Assembly (NCBI RefSeq): GCF_000503055.1
Contig: NZ_AYVY01000006.1
Coordinates: forward strand, 8,749-55,782
Reading direction: 5' to 3'
DNA length: 47,034 nucleotides
Origin: Mesorhizobium sp. LSHC420B00
GTDB taxonomy: Bacteria; Pseudomonadota; Alphaproteobacteria; Rhizobiales; Rhizobiaceae
Shown: piece after piece, positions 36,058 through 44,801 of the stretch
Position numbering within the stretch: the first letter of the stretch is position 1
Layout of the letters: each line of letters begins with the position of its first letter
The notes under the pieces: model-generated
Told to the model about the DNA's origin: nothing
The model's database searches: none
The model's input: only the letters and a program-made list of their open reading frames with translations
Program-made: the position numbers and the translations under genes

Positions 36058-38055
36058 TTATACTCCTGTCAGTTCGAGCACTGTAGACATGCCCGTTGCC
36101 GGCCCTGGGGGCCGCCCGGCCTCGTTGCGCCAGGCCTGGAACATCAATGCGGGCCACAAATCACGAGAATGGTCCTGTCTTCCGTCAAGGTGGTCGCGCC
36201 AGCACATCGCGACCTTCGCAAAGTCGAAGATCCCATCTCCGGAGAGGCGCATATCGGCGACCAGATCGCTGGCCCAGTCGCGCAACGGGCCTCTCAGCCA
36301 GACCGCTATGGGAACATCGAAACCCTGCTTCGGCCGGTCGATCAGCCGTTGCGGAAGATAGCGGCTCAGCAACTGACGAAGTATCCACTTGCCTTTGCCA
36401 TTGCGAACCTTCGCATGTGCGGGCAGCCGCCAAGCGAATTCGACAACCCGATGGTCGAGAAGCGGGCACCGGCCCTCGAGGCTGTTGGCCATGCTGGCAC
36501 GGTCCAACTTCACCAGTATATCGTCGGGCAGGTAGCCGGCCATGTCGTCGTACAAGAGACGGGACAGCAGGCCATCAAGCCGGGGTGACTCTTGAATTGA
36601 TGTGGGCGGCTTGTGGAGTGTGAGGCTCTCGGTCGATACTCCGGTCAGCCGTTGATACAATTCGTCCTCATCTGCTGCGGCGAGCAGCCGAGCGAGGCGG
36701 TGCAGCCGATCGCTCCGCAGCGCGAGCCGTGCACTCGCCGAAAGCGGCAGCTTGCTGACGAGATCGTAGCGCGCCGCACGGGCCAGCAATTCGACCCCTG
36801 CAGCAAGCGTGTGACGCAGCGGCGACGGCAGCGCATGCTGTCGTTTCAACCGCGCCGCCATGAAGTGGCGGGCGTAACCGGCGAAGCATTCATCGCCACC
36901 GTCGCCTGACAGGGCCACGGTAACATGCTGGCGGGCGAGCCGCGCCACCAGCAAAGTTGGTATCTGCGATTCGTCGGCGAACGGCTCGTCCCAGATCTGC
37001 GGCAATTCTGGAATGACCTCGCGCGCAGCGGCGGCCGAAAGGTGTAGTTCAGTATGATTGGTGCCCAGATGCCGCGCAACCTCCGCGGCGTGGGGAGCCT
37101 CATCAAACCCGCCTTCTCCGAAAGCAATCGTGAATGTGCGCACCGGCTTCGGCGACTGAGCCTGCATCAGCGCCACAACGGCGGAGCTGTCGATGCCACC
37201 AGACAGAAAGGCACCCAGCGGCACATCGGCTACCATGCGTTCCCGAACGGCAAGTCGCAGCAGGTCGTCGAGTTCGTCGGTCAGTTCTTCGTCGGTGCCG
37301 GCGATTGGATTCAGTCGACCGTTCGCGGCGACTTCAGGCAGCGACCACCAGTGTCGGACGCGTTGCGAAAGGGATGCGGCACTGCGCGCCTCGGCAAAAT
37401 CTGCCGCCGTCACAGACAGAACCGAGCCAGGAGGTAACTTGAATACGCCTTGCCAGATGCAACTGTTACCCGGCACCCATCCCTTCGAAAGCATCGTCGC
37501 AGCCGCGTCGAGATCGAGCTCCTGACAGAACCCTGGAAAACGATTGATCGCCTTCAACTCGGAGGCAAAAACAAGCGCATCGCGTGTTGCAGCAACATAG
37601 AGCGGCTTTTTGCCCATTCGGTCGCGGGCGAGATGGAGGGTCCTGGTCTTCAGATCCCACAATCCAAATGCGAACATGCCAGCGAGGCGCGTCAGTGCGG
37701 TGTCGAGACCCCAACTCTCGATTGCGCACAGCATGACTTCGGTATCGCTGGCGCCACGGAACCGATGGCCAGCGCCTTCAAGTTCGCGGCGCAGATCGCG
37801 GAAATTGTAGATCTCGCCGTTGAACGTAATGGCATATCGGCCACTTGCCGAATGCATTGGTTGGCGTCCCGCCTCCGATAGATCGACGATAGCCAAACGC
37901 CTGTGGCCGAAGGCGATGCCGGCTTCACGGTTGACCCAGAAGCCTTCACCATCAGGCCCGCGATGACGAAGGCCCGTCGTCATCTGCCCTATGGCCGTGA
38001 GCGGCCTGGCACTGGCTGCATCGGGTGCAAGGAGAATTCCGGCAATCCCACACAT
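36058..38055 (-). CDS. asnB: Second glutamine-hydrolysing asparagine synthetase family amidotransferase
   Basis: A 665-residue class II amidotransferase inside the EPS operon. Cys2 nucleophile (MCGIAG), HRGPDGEG at 31-38, FNGEIYNF at 79-86 and the ATP-pyrophosphatase loop LSGGIDSS at 284-291 are intact. The frame reaches 38112, but the ATG at 38055 must be the start because Cys must be residue 2; GGAGGTG sits upstream. Homologues of this size accompany exosortase/EPS loci and are thought to amidate uronic acids or other carboxyl groups in the polymer, which fits the uronate epimerase in this window. It is distinct from the copy at 13209. Confidence 0.9.
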   Translation of the reverse strand: MCGIAGILLAPDAASARPLTAIGQMTTGLRHRGPDGEGFWVNREAGIAFGHRRLAIVDLSEAGRQPMHSASGRYAITFNGEIYNFRDLRRELEGAGHRFRGASDTEVMLCAIESWGLDTALTRLAGMFAFGLWDLKTRTLHLARDRMGKKPLYVAATRDALVFASELKAINRFPGFCQELDLDAAATMLSKGWVPGNSCIWQGVFKLPPGSVLSVTAADFAEARSAASLSQRVRHWWSLPEVAANGRLNPIAGTDEELTDELDDLLRLAVRERMVADVPLGAFLSGGIDSSAVVALMQAQSPKPVRTFTIAFGEGGFDEAPHAAEVARHLGTNHTELHLSAAAAREVIPELPQIWDEPFADESQIPTLLVARLARQHVTVALSGDGGDECFAGYARHFMAARLKRQHALPSPLRHTLAAGVELLARAARYDLVSKLPLSASARLALRSDRLHRLARLLAAADEDELYQRLTGVSTESLTLHKPPTSIQESPRLDGLLSRLLYDDMAGYLPDDILVKLDRASMANSLEGRCPLLDHRVVEFAWRLPAHAKVRNGKGKWILRQLLSRYLPQRLIDRPKQGFDVPIAVWLRGPLRDWASDLVADMRLSGDGIFDFAKVAMCWRDHLDGRQDHSRDLWPALMFQAWRNEAGRPPGPATGMSTVLELTGV

Positions 38056-38059
38056 GCCA

Positions 38060-39316
38060 TCACCTCCGGTCGCTCGAGGTTGCCGAAACCGTTTGCGGCG
38101 TTCCGGCAACAAGGCAAATGGTCAGCGCAAACCACACGATTGGATGGCGGATGATCAGATGTGGCATCCCGAAGATAACGATCGACACGACGAGCACGAA
38201 CAGGGCATCGAGCTTTGCACGCCATGCGCATAAAGCCGCCGCGCCGACAATCCAGGCCAGGGCTAGGACTGCAATCAAACCACCTTGAGTGTATAGATCG
38301 AGAATCGTGTTGTGAGCCTCGAAAGGCCGGGGCAGAAACTGGCTGTAGGAAATGGGCGGGCGCTCCAGATGCGGCCCAGGACCAAGGCCCAGGGATCCTG
38401 ACGTCAGGCCCTTGCCCAATGCATCTCCCCAGAGATGGAGGCGAAGTGCGGCGGTTTCGGCGGTCGCGTCGCCGCCCTTGTCCTTGGTGAGACTTAAGGC
38501 GAACTGTTCGACGCTGCCCGCTTCCGTGAGAATGTAGGGCGTCATCGACAAGGCCAACGGAAGGAAGCCAATCATCAACAGGAGGGTAACTTGCCGGGAA
38601 AAGCTGGCCTTGCCGTCACCGGTTGCGAGCCATGTCCGAACCCGCAGCCCAAGAAATATCAGGCAGGCCAGGACCGTCGTGTACAGATAGGTATCACTCT
38701 TCGTCAGCCTTCCGATATAGATGGTCAGGATAAGGCTGCTGAGCCCGGCCAATCTCGCCCACGGATTGCTAGTGGTCGTCGCAAGATGCAAGGCGAATGG
38801 GCCAAAGAGTGCACAATAGAGCGCGAGCTGGTTCGGGTTCTCGGACCAGCCGCGGAAGCGATCCCAGTACCACGGATCGACGCCGGATTGGTGGATCCAA
38901 CCCCATCCAAGTGCCAGCTGAACAATAAAGCCTGCATTCGCGATCGCGACCACCCACCACGCAGTACTGCGCAGATGACGATCAGCCTCGGGCTCCGCGG
39001 CGGCTAGGCAGGTGACGCAGATCAGCAGCAGGTAGGCTATCATATCGTGCATCACCACCGACAGGTACAGCACCGTGGTCAGATAGCCGACGATGGTGCC
39101 AATCCCCAGAGCAAGCGTCATGATCAGCCAGAAGCCCGCGACACGGATCAGGGCGGGCCTGACTACCAAGTGACCGCCGGCGAGCACCCGGCCGATCGAC
39201 AGCATGATCCAAAGCGCGAGAAACAGCTCGCCATAGCCGAGCGGCACTCCCGGAATGGTGAGCTGCGCCGCATAGGACATCGCAACGCCGCAGGCCAGCA
39301 ACGCGTCGCGGATCAT
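38060..39316 (-). CDS. Wzy-type polysaccharide polymerase / O-antigen ligase-like membrane protein
   Basis: A 418-residue integral membrane protein with about ten to twelve hydrophobic segments. Near the C-terminus the Wzy_C region includes LGLGPGPHLERPP and FEAHNTILDLYTQGGLI; His in xHN and the GLGPG loop are typical of this ligase/polymerase family. It should join repeat units in the periplasm. Its ATG overlaps the glycosyltransferase stop (ATGA). Ligase and polymerase cannot be separated by sequence here, but with wzx and wzc as neighbours polymerase is favoured. Confidence 0.86.
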   Translation of the reverse strand: MIRDALLACGVAMSYAAQLTIPGVPLGYGELFLALWIMLSIGRVLAGGHLVVRPALIRVAGFWLIMTLALGIGTIVGYLTTVLYLSVVMHDMIAYLLLICVTCLAAAEPEADRHLRSTAWWVVAIANAGFIVQLALGWGWIHQSGVDPWYWDRFRGWSENPNQLALYCALFGPFALHLATTTSNPWARLAGLSSLILTIYIGRLTKSDTYLYTTVLACLIFLGLRVRTWLATGDGKASFSRQVTLLLMIGFLPLALSMTPYILTEAGSVEQFALSLTKDKGGDATAETAALRLHLWGDALGKGLTSGSLGLGPGPHLERPPISYSQFLPRPFEAHNTILDLYTQGGLIAVLALAWIVGAAALCAWRAKLDALFVLVVSIVIFGMPHLIIRHPIVWFALTICLVAGTPQTVSATSSDRR

Positions 39317-40536
39317 CGGCGCGCTCCACCCAATGCGCGGTTTACAGCAGCCTCTTCAAGCAACGCCGGCGACGCCGGTCGAGCGAAGCCGCCATGGGAT
39401 TTGGCGCTAAGGACATTGTCGTAGAGATCACAATATTGCTCGACCACCCAGGGCAGCGAGAACTGCGTCCGGACCAGCTCGACAGAGCGAGCGCCCATGG
39501 TCCTTCCTTTCCGGCGGTCGGACAAGACGTCTATAATTCGACACGCAAGGCTGTTCGGATCGTGCGGTGGGACGAGATGGCCGTTCCATCCGTCTTCGAC
39601 CACCTCATTGCAGCCAGGCATCCTTGAGGCGACGATAGGCAATCCTGCCAGCCCTGCCTCCAGCAGGACGCGCGGAATCCCTTCGCGGTATTGTGTCGGA
39701 AAGGCGAACAGATCGGCCATGCCAAGCAGGGCAGGAACGTCACGTCGTGGGCCCAAGGCGATGACATGGGGCGCATGTCGATCAATCTCCGCCTTGTCCA
39801 CCGCAAATGGGCCCTCGGATTCCAATGGCCCGACAAGCACGAAACGGGCATCGGGCCTTTCAGCCAAAATGCGAGGGACTGCCTTGAGGAGTGTCGGGAT
39901 GCCTTTCTGGCGAGTTAGCCGGCCGACAAAAATTACGATCTCGGCGGATTGGAGCCCAAGCTCCTCGCGCATTTTCATCGCCGACGGGCCAAGATGCCTT
40001 GCCATGGCGAACGCATCGACGTCGATTCCAGAACTGCGGATCACTCGTCCGCTGCCACGTATGATCAGTCGGTAGCGTTCAAAGAATGACTGATCGTCCC
40101 GATTTTGGAACACCGTAGCGGCCGTCCATAAGGACGAAAGCCATTGCAGTCCGCAAAAGATTGGGCGCAGGGCCAGGGCGCGCGGTTCCAGGGACGAGAA
40201 CGTCCAGCCCAGACCGTTGATTGTGCGCACGACTGGAACGCTCCCGCGCACCGCAAGTGGCGTCACCAGGTTGGGCTTGGTGTCGAAGCTTTGGATAATA
40301 TCCGGCCGGAGTTCCGCCATCAGCTTTCGAATGGTTTTGATGGCGGCCCATTCCCCGCTGCTGCTGGAAAAGCGGTCGAAACCGTAGCTGCGATGCGGAA
40401 TGCCATGCCGCAGGAATGCGGCTTCACCGCCGCTCGAAACCGCAGTAACCTGGAATCCCTTCTCTCGCAGCGACATCAGGAAGGGGATTCGCAGGGCGTG
40501 ATCCTCGCCTCCAACACACACGAGGTGCGGATTCAT
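39313..40536 (-). CDS. Glycosyltransferase, GT4/GT-B family
   Basis: A 407-residue GT-B glycosyltransferase. The N-terminal half has LVCVGGEDHALRIPFLMSLREKGFQV and PDIIQSFDTKPNLVTPLAVRG, the latter typical of WbpH/PglA/WcaC-like enzymes; the C-terminal half has VFVGRLTRQKGIPTLLKAV and the donor-binding segment EGIPRVLLEAGLAGLPIVAS with the E-x7-E pattern. It adds a sugar to the lipid-linked repeat on the cytoplasmic face. Only this one glycosyltransferase besides the initiating enzyme is in the window, so others must lie elsewhere. ATG at 40536 with AGGAG seven bases upstream; first gene of the five-gene operon. Confidence 0.88.
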   Translation of the reverse strand: MNPHLVCVGGEDHALRIPFLMSLREKGFQVTAVSSGGEAAFLRHGIPHRSYGFDRFSSSSGEWAAIKTIRKLMAELRPDIIQSFDTKPNLVTPLAVRGSVPVVRTINGLGWTFSSLEPRALALRPIFCGLQWLSSLWTAATVFQNRDDQSFFERYRLIIRGSGRVIRSSGIDVDAFAMARHLGPSAMKMREELGLQSAEIVIFVGRLTRQKGIPTLLKAVPRILAERPDARFVLVGPLESEGPFAVDKAEIDRHAPHVIALGPRRDVPALLGMADLFAFPTQYREGIPRVLLEAGLAGLPIVASRMPGCNEVVEDGWNGHLVPPHDPNSLACRIIDVLSDRRKGRTMGARSVELVRTQFSLPWVVEQYCDLYDNVLSAKSHGGFARPASPALLEEAAVNRALGGARR

Positions 40537-40873
40537 CCTGCGTCTCCTGACCGTTCGCCGTAGCCCGATCGCGCGAAGTGGCCGGCCGTTGAATTTGCTT
40601 TCATAGTGTTGGTTTCGTTACCCATCACGCCCAAGATCACGGTAGGGGCAGGCCTTGCCACTGTCCTCGTCTGTTTGAATGACACACACCGTGTCCCGGA
40701 AACGGATCGCCGTGCCCAGCCGGTTCAGGTAGCCGCGCGTTGCATCAAAAAGGTCGGCACTGCCCAGATGCCCGAGCACGGAGTGGTCCGTTGACAAACG
40801 GCTCGCGCTCCGCGGCACTTTCCTGTCTTGGTGCTGGTTGCCGTCGGAATGCCGCCTAATTTGCGCGGCTAGC
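40537..40873. other. Intergenic region upstream of the glycosyltransferase operon
   Basis: This 337-bp gap must contain the promoter of the minus-strand EPS operon. It carries one copy of a 45-bp repeat (40638-40682). A minus-strand frame of 66 codons (40818-40618) has protein-like composition in part (LFDATRGYLNRLGTAIRFRD) and may be a remnant of a lost gene, but it has no convincing ribosome-binding site and is not annotated. Confidence 0.4.
40638..40682. repeat. 45-bp intergenic repeat, copy 1
   Basis: Begins CACGGTAGGGGCAGGC and ends CGTCTGTTTGAATGA. It matches 41232-41277 at roughly 41 of 46 aligned positions with one one-base gap. Each copy lies about 100-125 bp upstream of a minus-strand gene start. 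Confidence 0.7.
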
Positions 40874-41107
40874 TCATCCTCTGGATGCGCGAAGTTTGAC
40901 CACGCGGGAGATGATCGCCCGTGCCTCCGATGCTAGCAGGATCGGAATGCCGTCGCGTACCGGGTAGGCAAGTCCTGCGCTCTTCGATACGAGTTCGTCG
41001 CGATCCCCATCCCAGGCAAGTGAGCCTTTGGTCACTGGGCATACTAACCGTTTCAACAACTCAGGATTGAAAGAGGCATTCTCTTCGGCTCGCCTATCCG
41101 CATCCAT
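40874..41107 (-). CDS. Trm112-like (UPF0434/YcaR type) small protein
   Basis: A 77-residue protein with [36 protein letters not shown] and ASEAR, the standard Trm112/YcaR layout. In eukaryotes Trm112 activates methyltransferases; bacterial members are small, often single-Cys-motif proteins of unsettled function. The bacterial form commonly has CPVTK as here and lacks the full zinc site. It is flanked by the two copies of a 45-bp repeat and is transcribed alone. It may be a paralogue of the housekeeping copy, since that usually sits by other genes. Confidence 0.85.
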   Translation of the reverse strand: MDADRRAEENASFNPELLKRLVCPVTKGSLAWDGDRDELVSKSAGLAYPVRDGIPILLASEARAIISRVVKLRASRG

Positions 41108-41231
41108 CTGCTATTCCTTTCTCGGCTCCGACGCGAGCGTCTTTCGCACAAAAGCCATCACCCGACGTTCGAGTCATTTCTGTAAATCGTAGAGTTCCGG
41201 CAAGTGTCATAAGCCTTGCAAACTGCACTTT

Positions 41232-41277
41232 CACGGTAGGTGCAGGCTTGGCCACCTGTCGTCGTCTGTTTGAATGA
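41232..41277. repeat. 45-bp intergenic repeat, copy 2
   Basis: Begins CACGGTAGGTGCAGGC and ends CGTCTGTTTGAATGA, same orientation as copy 1 at 40638. It lies in the 278-bp gap between the Trm112-like gene and the beta-propeller gene. Neither copy is part of an annotated gene. Confidence 0.7.
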
Positions 41278-41385
41278 ATTGACATTGAACGGAGCTGCGT
41301 GGCGGCGAAGTTGGAGGTGAGGTGTTGAACGCACAATGGGTAAGCACGATCGGAGACAACCGTGATAGGTGACCGGAAGGTTTCG

Positions 41386-42666
41386 TTATTGAAGACCGCT
41401 CGCGGTTAATGCTCTCGAGCCAGTGTTTGACCGTTCCGGCCAGTCAATACGGGCGACGAAATCGTAAACCGGACCGCCGGGTACTCCCCAATTGCTTGAC
41501 CAGACCACCTGTGAACCGTCTGGGGACGGCGAGGCGTGGGTCTCACTCCAGTAGTCGAATGGAGCGTTCTTCGTCTGCACAATACGTCGAACCTCTCCGC
41601 TGCCGTCGATGCGCAGCGCGATGACTTCCCGCGCATACGGCGCCCAATTCGGATATTTCGATACTTCGTCCGGGTCGCCGGAATAGCTAAGGAACACCCA
41701 ACCCGGCCTGTCCAGTGACCTGAGCGATGCATGCTGTGCTTCGCCATATCTCATCAGCGAGGTGACTTTCCCATCTGACAGCCTTCGCTTGATCACCTGG
41801 AATATGTCTGGATCGGATTTACTGATCCCCACATAGATTTCGCTGCCGTCGGCATCGACCGTCATGTCCCCATGGCCAGGCCGATGATGCTCGGTCCATT
41901 TTTGGCGCAGAACGCCGTCAACCGAAAAGATGAACGTCTGTTCAGTTTCGTCTTTTAGGTACTGAATGCATAAGATGTTGACGCCTAGCGGCGAGATTGA
42001 GCAGGCGCTGTTGGTCCCGACAAGCTGTGCGAGATCGATTTCCGGAAACTTCCGCCGCTGTTTGAGATCGTAGGCAAAGACGACCGCTTTGCCGTCCCCG
42101 CGAACCGCGCGCACGGCTATACGGCTGCCGTCACGGCTCGGATTCCCTTTATAAGGGCCGAACTGGAGATCGCTACTGTCAGTCGAAACAAACAGGACCT
42201 CCTCATGATTGGTGCGTGGCGCCCACGTCGAGATTTTCCGACCACCGACGCAGATCATCAGGTCGGGATCGCGAGGGTGCCATTCGCATTCGATCGATCG
42301 AACACGGCGAAAAAGCGGAGCGTAGGTGCGCCCATCCAGGAAGCATAAGCCGCCGCAGCCGTTGCTGATGACAAGAAGGCTCTGATCCGAATTCCAGGCC
42401 TGAGCGCTCGAATAGCGGTGGCTGCAATATTTGCTCCCGCATGCGACGCCGGCGCCGAGGATTCCGGGTTTGGTTATTCGCGTGAAAGTTGTGCCAAATG
42501 CCGCATCCTTCGCCGGGTGCAGGTAATCAGGCAGGTCCATGGCCACCGGCGCGACGAACTTTGTCGATGCCACATCCTCTTCACTCACCGCTCCGCGCAG
42601 ATCTATGGATGTCGCGCTGGCAGCTAGCGTCAACGCCAAGACAATTTGGTAGCGAAAAAAGCGCAT
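41386..42666 (-). CDS. Secreted beta-propeller protein (TolB/PD40-like)
   Basis: A 426-residue protein with an N-terminal signal peptide (MRFFRYQIVLALTLAASAT). The mature part consists of repeated blade-like units: WNSDQSLLVISNG, CEWHPRDPDLMICV, PSRDGSRIAVRAV, VDADGSEIYVGIS and HASPSPDGSQVVWSSN, each a PD40/TolB-type turn between strands, so a seven-bladed propeller is likely. Six Cys residues, several in pairs (CGSKYC, CGGLC), suggest disulphides in the periplasm. Related folds occur in oligogalacturonate lyases and binding proteins, but I cannot assign an enzyme. Its place in the EPS region suggests binding or processing of polysaccharide. Confidence 0.72.
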   Translation of the reverse strand: MRFFRYQIVLALTLAASATSIDLRGAVSEEDVASTKFVAPVAMDLPDYLHPAKDAAFGTTFTRITKPGILGAGVACGSKYCSHRYSSAQAWNSDQSLLVISNGCGGLCFLDGRTYAPLFRRVRSIECEWHPRDPDLMICVGGRKISTWAPRTNHEEVLFVSTDSSDLQFGPYKGNPSRDGSRIAVRAVRGDGKAVVFAYDLKQRRKFPEIDLAQLVGTNSACSISPLGVNILCIQYLKDETEQTFIFSVDGVLRQKWTEHHRPGHGDMTVDADGSEIYVGISKSDPDIFQVIKRRLSDGKVTSLMRYGEAQHASLRSLDRPGWVFLSYSGDPDEVSKYPNWAPYAREVIALRIDGSGEVRRIVQTKNAPFDYWSETHASPSPDGSQVVWSSNWGVPGGPVYDFVARIDWPERSNTGSRALTASGLQ

Positions 42667-42755
42667 GTCGTGTCAACTCACGCGGTTCCGTCTCAATAGT
42701 TCGATTTCCGTTTTTATTGGATACCTTCTTCTCGACGCTTCAAAACCGTATCTCT

Positions 42756-43466
42756 CTAAGCTTCAACCCTTTTAAATTTCGCCCGCGCCGCGCCAAACTT
42801 GTCAATTACTCCACGCGCTATTATTTCGGTGGCGGCAGCGAGCCCGTCTGAATCTAAGCTTTCAACGCAAGTTGTCGGTACCGGGAACGATCCAAGTTGT
42901 TCCTCGATAAGATTAACGTGGTCGATATGATCAAGACTGCTCTGCAGATCAACTTCGAGGAACTTCTGAATGATGCCGAGATTACGCCGGCGTTCCCTCA
43001 ACCGCGCCTCTAGAATCTCTCGTGGCGCCTGCAATCGGACAAGCAGGTCCGGTTTGGGTAGAAGCTCGAGGGCGCACGACACCCTTTCACGATCCGTTAT
43101 GCCGCTGAACAAAACCAGCGAGCACACGAATTGCACCATACCCTGGTCAAAAATTGAGATCGTGTCCTTGGACGCTATTGCCGCGCGCCAGGCTTGTAGA
43201 AGAGCTTCAAGATGCCAGTTCAGACGAGCCGCCCACAGCTCATTCTTGGGTGGAAGGATCTTAAGCACTTCTGCACCGAGAGAACGCTGTCCAATCCACT
43301 TTGAATGCAAGCCGGAGACTAGTTTGAAGGCGGCTCTTCTAACCGGGTGTCGACGGTCGCCGGTCTGCAAAACAACAGAGTAGCCCTGAGCTCGCAGAAC
43401 GTGCACCAGCTCGCACGCCAACGTCGTCTTACCAGCACCGGACGGCCCAAATAGCTCCAAGATCAT
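42756..43466 (-). CDS. P-loop kinase-like protein
   Basis: A 236-residue P-loop NTPase. The Walker A GPSGAGKTT is at residues 7-15 and the later segments ISIFDQGMVQF, LVRLQAPREILEARLRERRR and a helical lid resemble thymidylate/adenylate-kinase-type phosphotransferases. Similar small kinases occur in surface-polysaccharide clusters, where the substrate is generally unknown. It is co-oriented with the beta-propeller gene 89 bp downstream and divergent from the methyltransferase. The ATG at 43466 has only a weak ribosome-binding site. Confidence 0.75.
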   Translation of the reverse strand: MILELFGPSGAGKTTLACELVHVLRAQGYSVVLQTGDRRHPVRRAAFKLVSGLHSKWIGQRSLGAEVLKILPPKNELWAARLNWHLEALLQAWRAAIASKDTISIFDQGMVQFVCSLVLFSGITDRERVSCALELLPKPDLLVRLQAPREILEARLRERRRNLGIIQKFLEVDLQSSLDHIDHVNLIEEQLGSFPVPTTCVESLDSDGLAAATEIIARGVIDKFGAARAKFKRVEA

Positions 43467-43894
43467 CTTTCAATCCAGACTGAGGGAAGCCTTCCGGCAG
43501 TGATGTTATGTCCATTTGCTGAAGCGAACGCCCATCTCTTCCCGGGATGTCTAGCCGACGAGCCAGGAATTCGCGCCATCCGTATGAATGACGGTGTGGT
43601 CACGTTAGGATATCGACGAAGGCCATAATCGTGAACGGAAGGAGTGCGTTTCGGTCACTATCCTTCCCGATTGCCTTCCATCCGTTTGCCGTTCCGTCCC
43701 CGACAGGGCTGTGCAGTAGCCCAATGCCCCAGCGCACCTCCACGGGGCTCAGTAGTCATAAGTTCGGCATGTCTCATCCGTTCGGGGGATGCGAGATACC
43801 CAGCCATCTGGAAACCTTACCTCTGCGATGGCCCCACCCAGAACTGATCTTTTGCCGCCTTTATCGCCAATAGAACAGCTTGGTGGGGCATCCA
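43467..43894. other. Divergent intergenic region between kinase and methyltransferase
   Basis: A 428-bp gap carrying the promoters for both divergent genes. One plus-strand 80-codon frame (43631-43873) starts near a good GGAAGG but encodes a Pro/Ser/His-rich sequence with no protein character. I see no clear repeat, hairpin or promoter motif. Confidence 0.4.
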
Positions 43895-44743
43895 ATGAAT
43901 AGGTTGGACAAAAAATCTTCGATTCCATCTCAGGAGAAATCGTATGAAAGCGGGCAGATGAGCGAGGACCTCAAGTCATATCCGTCAGCAGGGGCTACAG
44001 CCGCTATGCCTACTAGTTACGACGCCGAAGTCGCGGCCGCGGCCTATGATCTCCCAACAAAGCAGAGATATCAGGATCCGAGCTTTGCGAGCTGGTACCT
44101 GGACGGATATGCAGGCCGCTTGAAGCTGTCTACAATTGCATCCTACGTCATTGCGCGACGGGAGCAGCGCTGCATCGCCAAGGCGCTGGAGAGGTGCAGC
44201 CCGCCTCCATCTCAGGTGCTCGATATCCCATGCGGAACCGGGAAGCTGGCTGGCGTGCTGGGCCGGCATGATTGTCAGGTGCTGGCTGCAGACATTTCAA
44301 TGGAAATGATGGCCCTGGCTAAGTCAGCATATGAAGGTCAGTCCGGATTTCGGGGATTCATCCGATGTGACGTGACGCAACTGCCGTTCGCTGACGAAAG
44401 CTTTGACACGGTGGTCTGTCTTCGCCTCATCCATCTTATCCCGCCACATCTCAGGCGCGACATTATCATGGAGCTCGCGCGCGTTGCCAGCCGCCGTCTG
44501 ATCGTATCCTACGGCGTTGGCACCCGCCTCCAGAGAATGCGACTAAGGCTGCGGAAGATAATCACCGGAAGGCTGTCGGCGCCTCATCCCGTCAATCTTA
44601 ACGTTGCACGACAGGATTTCGCAGAGGCGGGGCTCGAGCTGGTACGCTCTTTCAGCGTCCTCCGGTTCCTGTCCTGCGAGCAGCTGTTCGTACTTGAGAA
44701 GGTAAAGGCGTGGCCTGCCGCCGGTTTGCAGCCTTCGCGTTAG
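43895..44743 (+). CDS. SAM-dependent methyltransferase, class I
   Basis: A 282-residue methyltransferase. The SAM-binding motif VLDIPCGTGKL is at 108-118, the acidic strand end ADISMEMM follows and FADESFDTVVCLRLIHLIPP corresponds to motifs II-III of the UbiE-like Methyltransf_11 family. A 70-residue N-terminal part of low complexity precedes the fold. The frame opens at TTG (43880), but the ATG at 43895 with GGTGGGG at good spacing is preferred. It is 58 bp upstream of the acyltransferase on the same strand, so both may decorate the same glycan or lipid. Substrate unknown. Confidence 0.82.
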   Translation: MNRLDKKSSIPSQEKSYESGQMSEDLKSYPSAGATAAMPTSYDAEVAAAAYDLPTKQRYQDPSFASWYLDGYAGRLKLSTIASYVIARREQRCIAKALERCSPPPSQVLDIPCGTGKLAGVLGRHDCQVLAADISMEMMALAKSAYEGQSGFRGFIRCDVTQLPFADESFDTVVCLRLIHLIPPHLRRDIIMELARVASRRLIVSYGVGTRLQRMRLRLRKIITGRLSAPHPVNLNVARQDFAEAGLELVRSFSVLRFLSCEQLFVLEKVKAWPAAGLQPSR

Positions 44744-44801
44744 CACTGGCATTGCGGATCAAGCCGCTGATGGGTGTCAAAAGCTGAAACGGCGACGGGA
44801 G

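Noticed and set aside
40618..40818. A 66-codon minus-strand frame with partly protein-like sequence
   Set aside because: No ribosome-binding site and no recognisable family; it overlaps the 45-bp repeat. It may be a remnant but is too weak to annotate as a gene.
43631..43873. An 80-codon plus-strand frame after GGAAGG
   Set aside because: The sequence is Pro/Ser/His-rich with no fold pattern, and it lies in a divergent promoter region.
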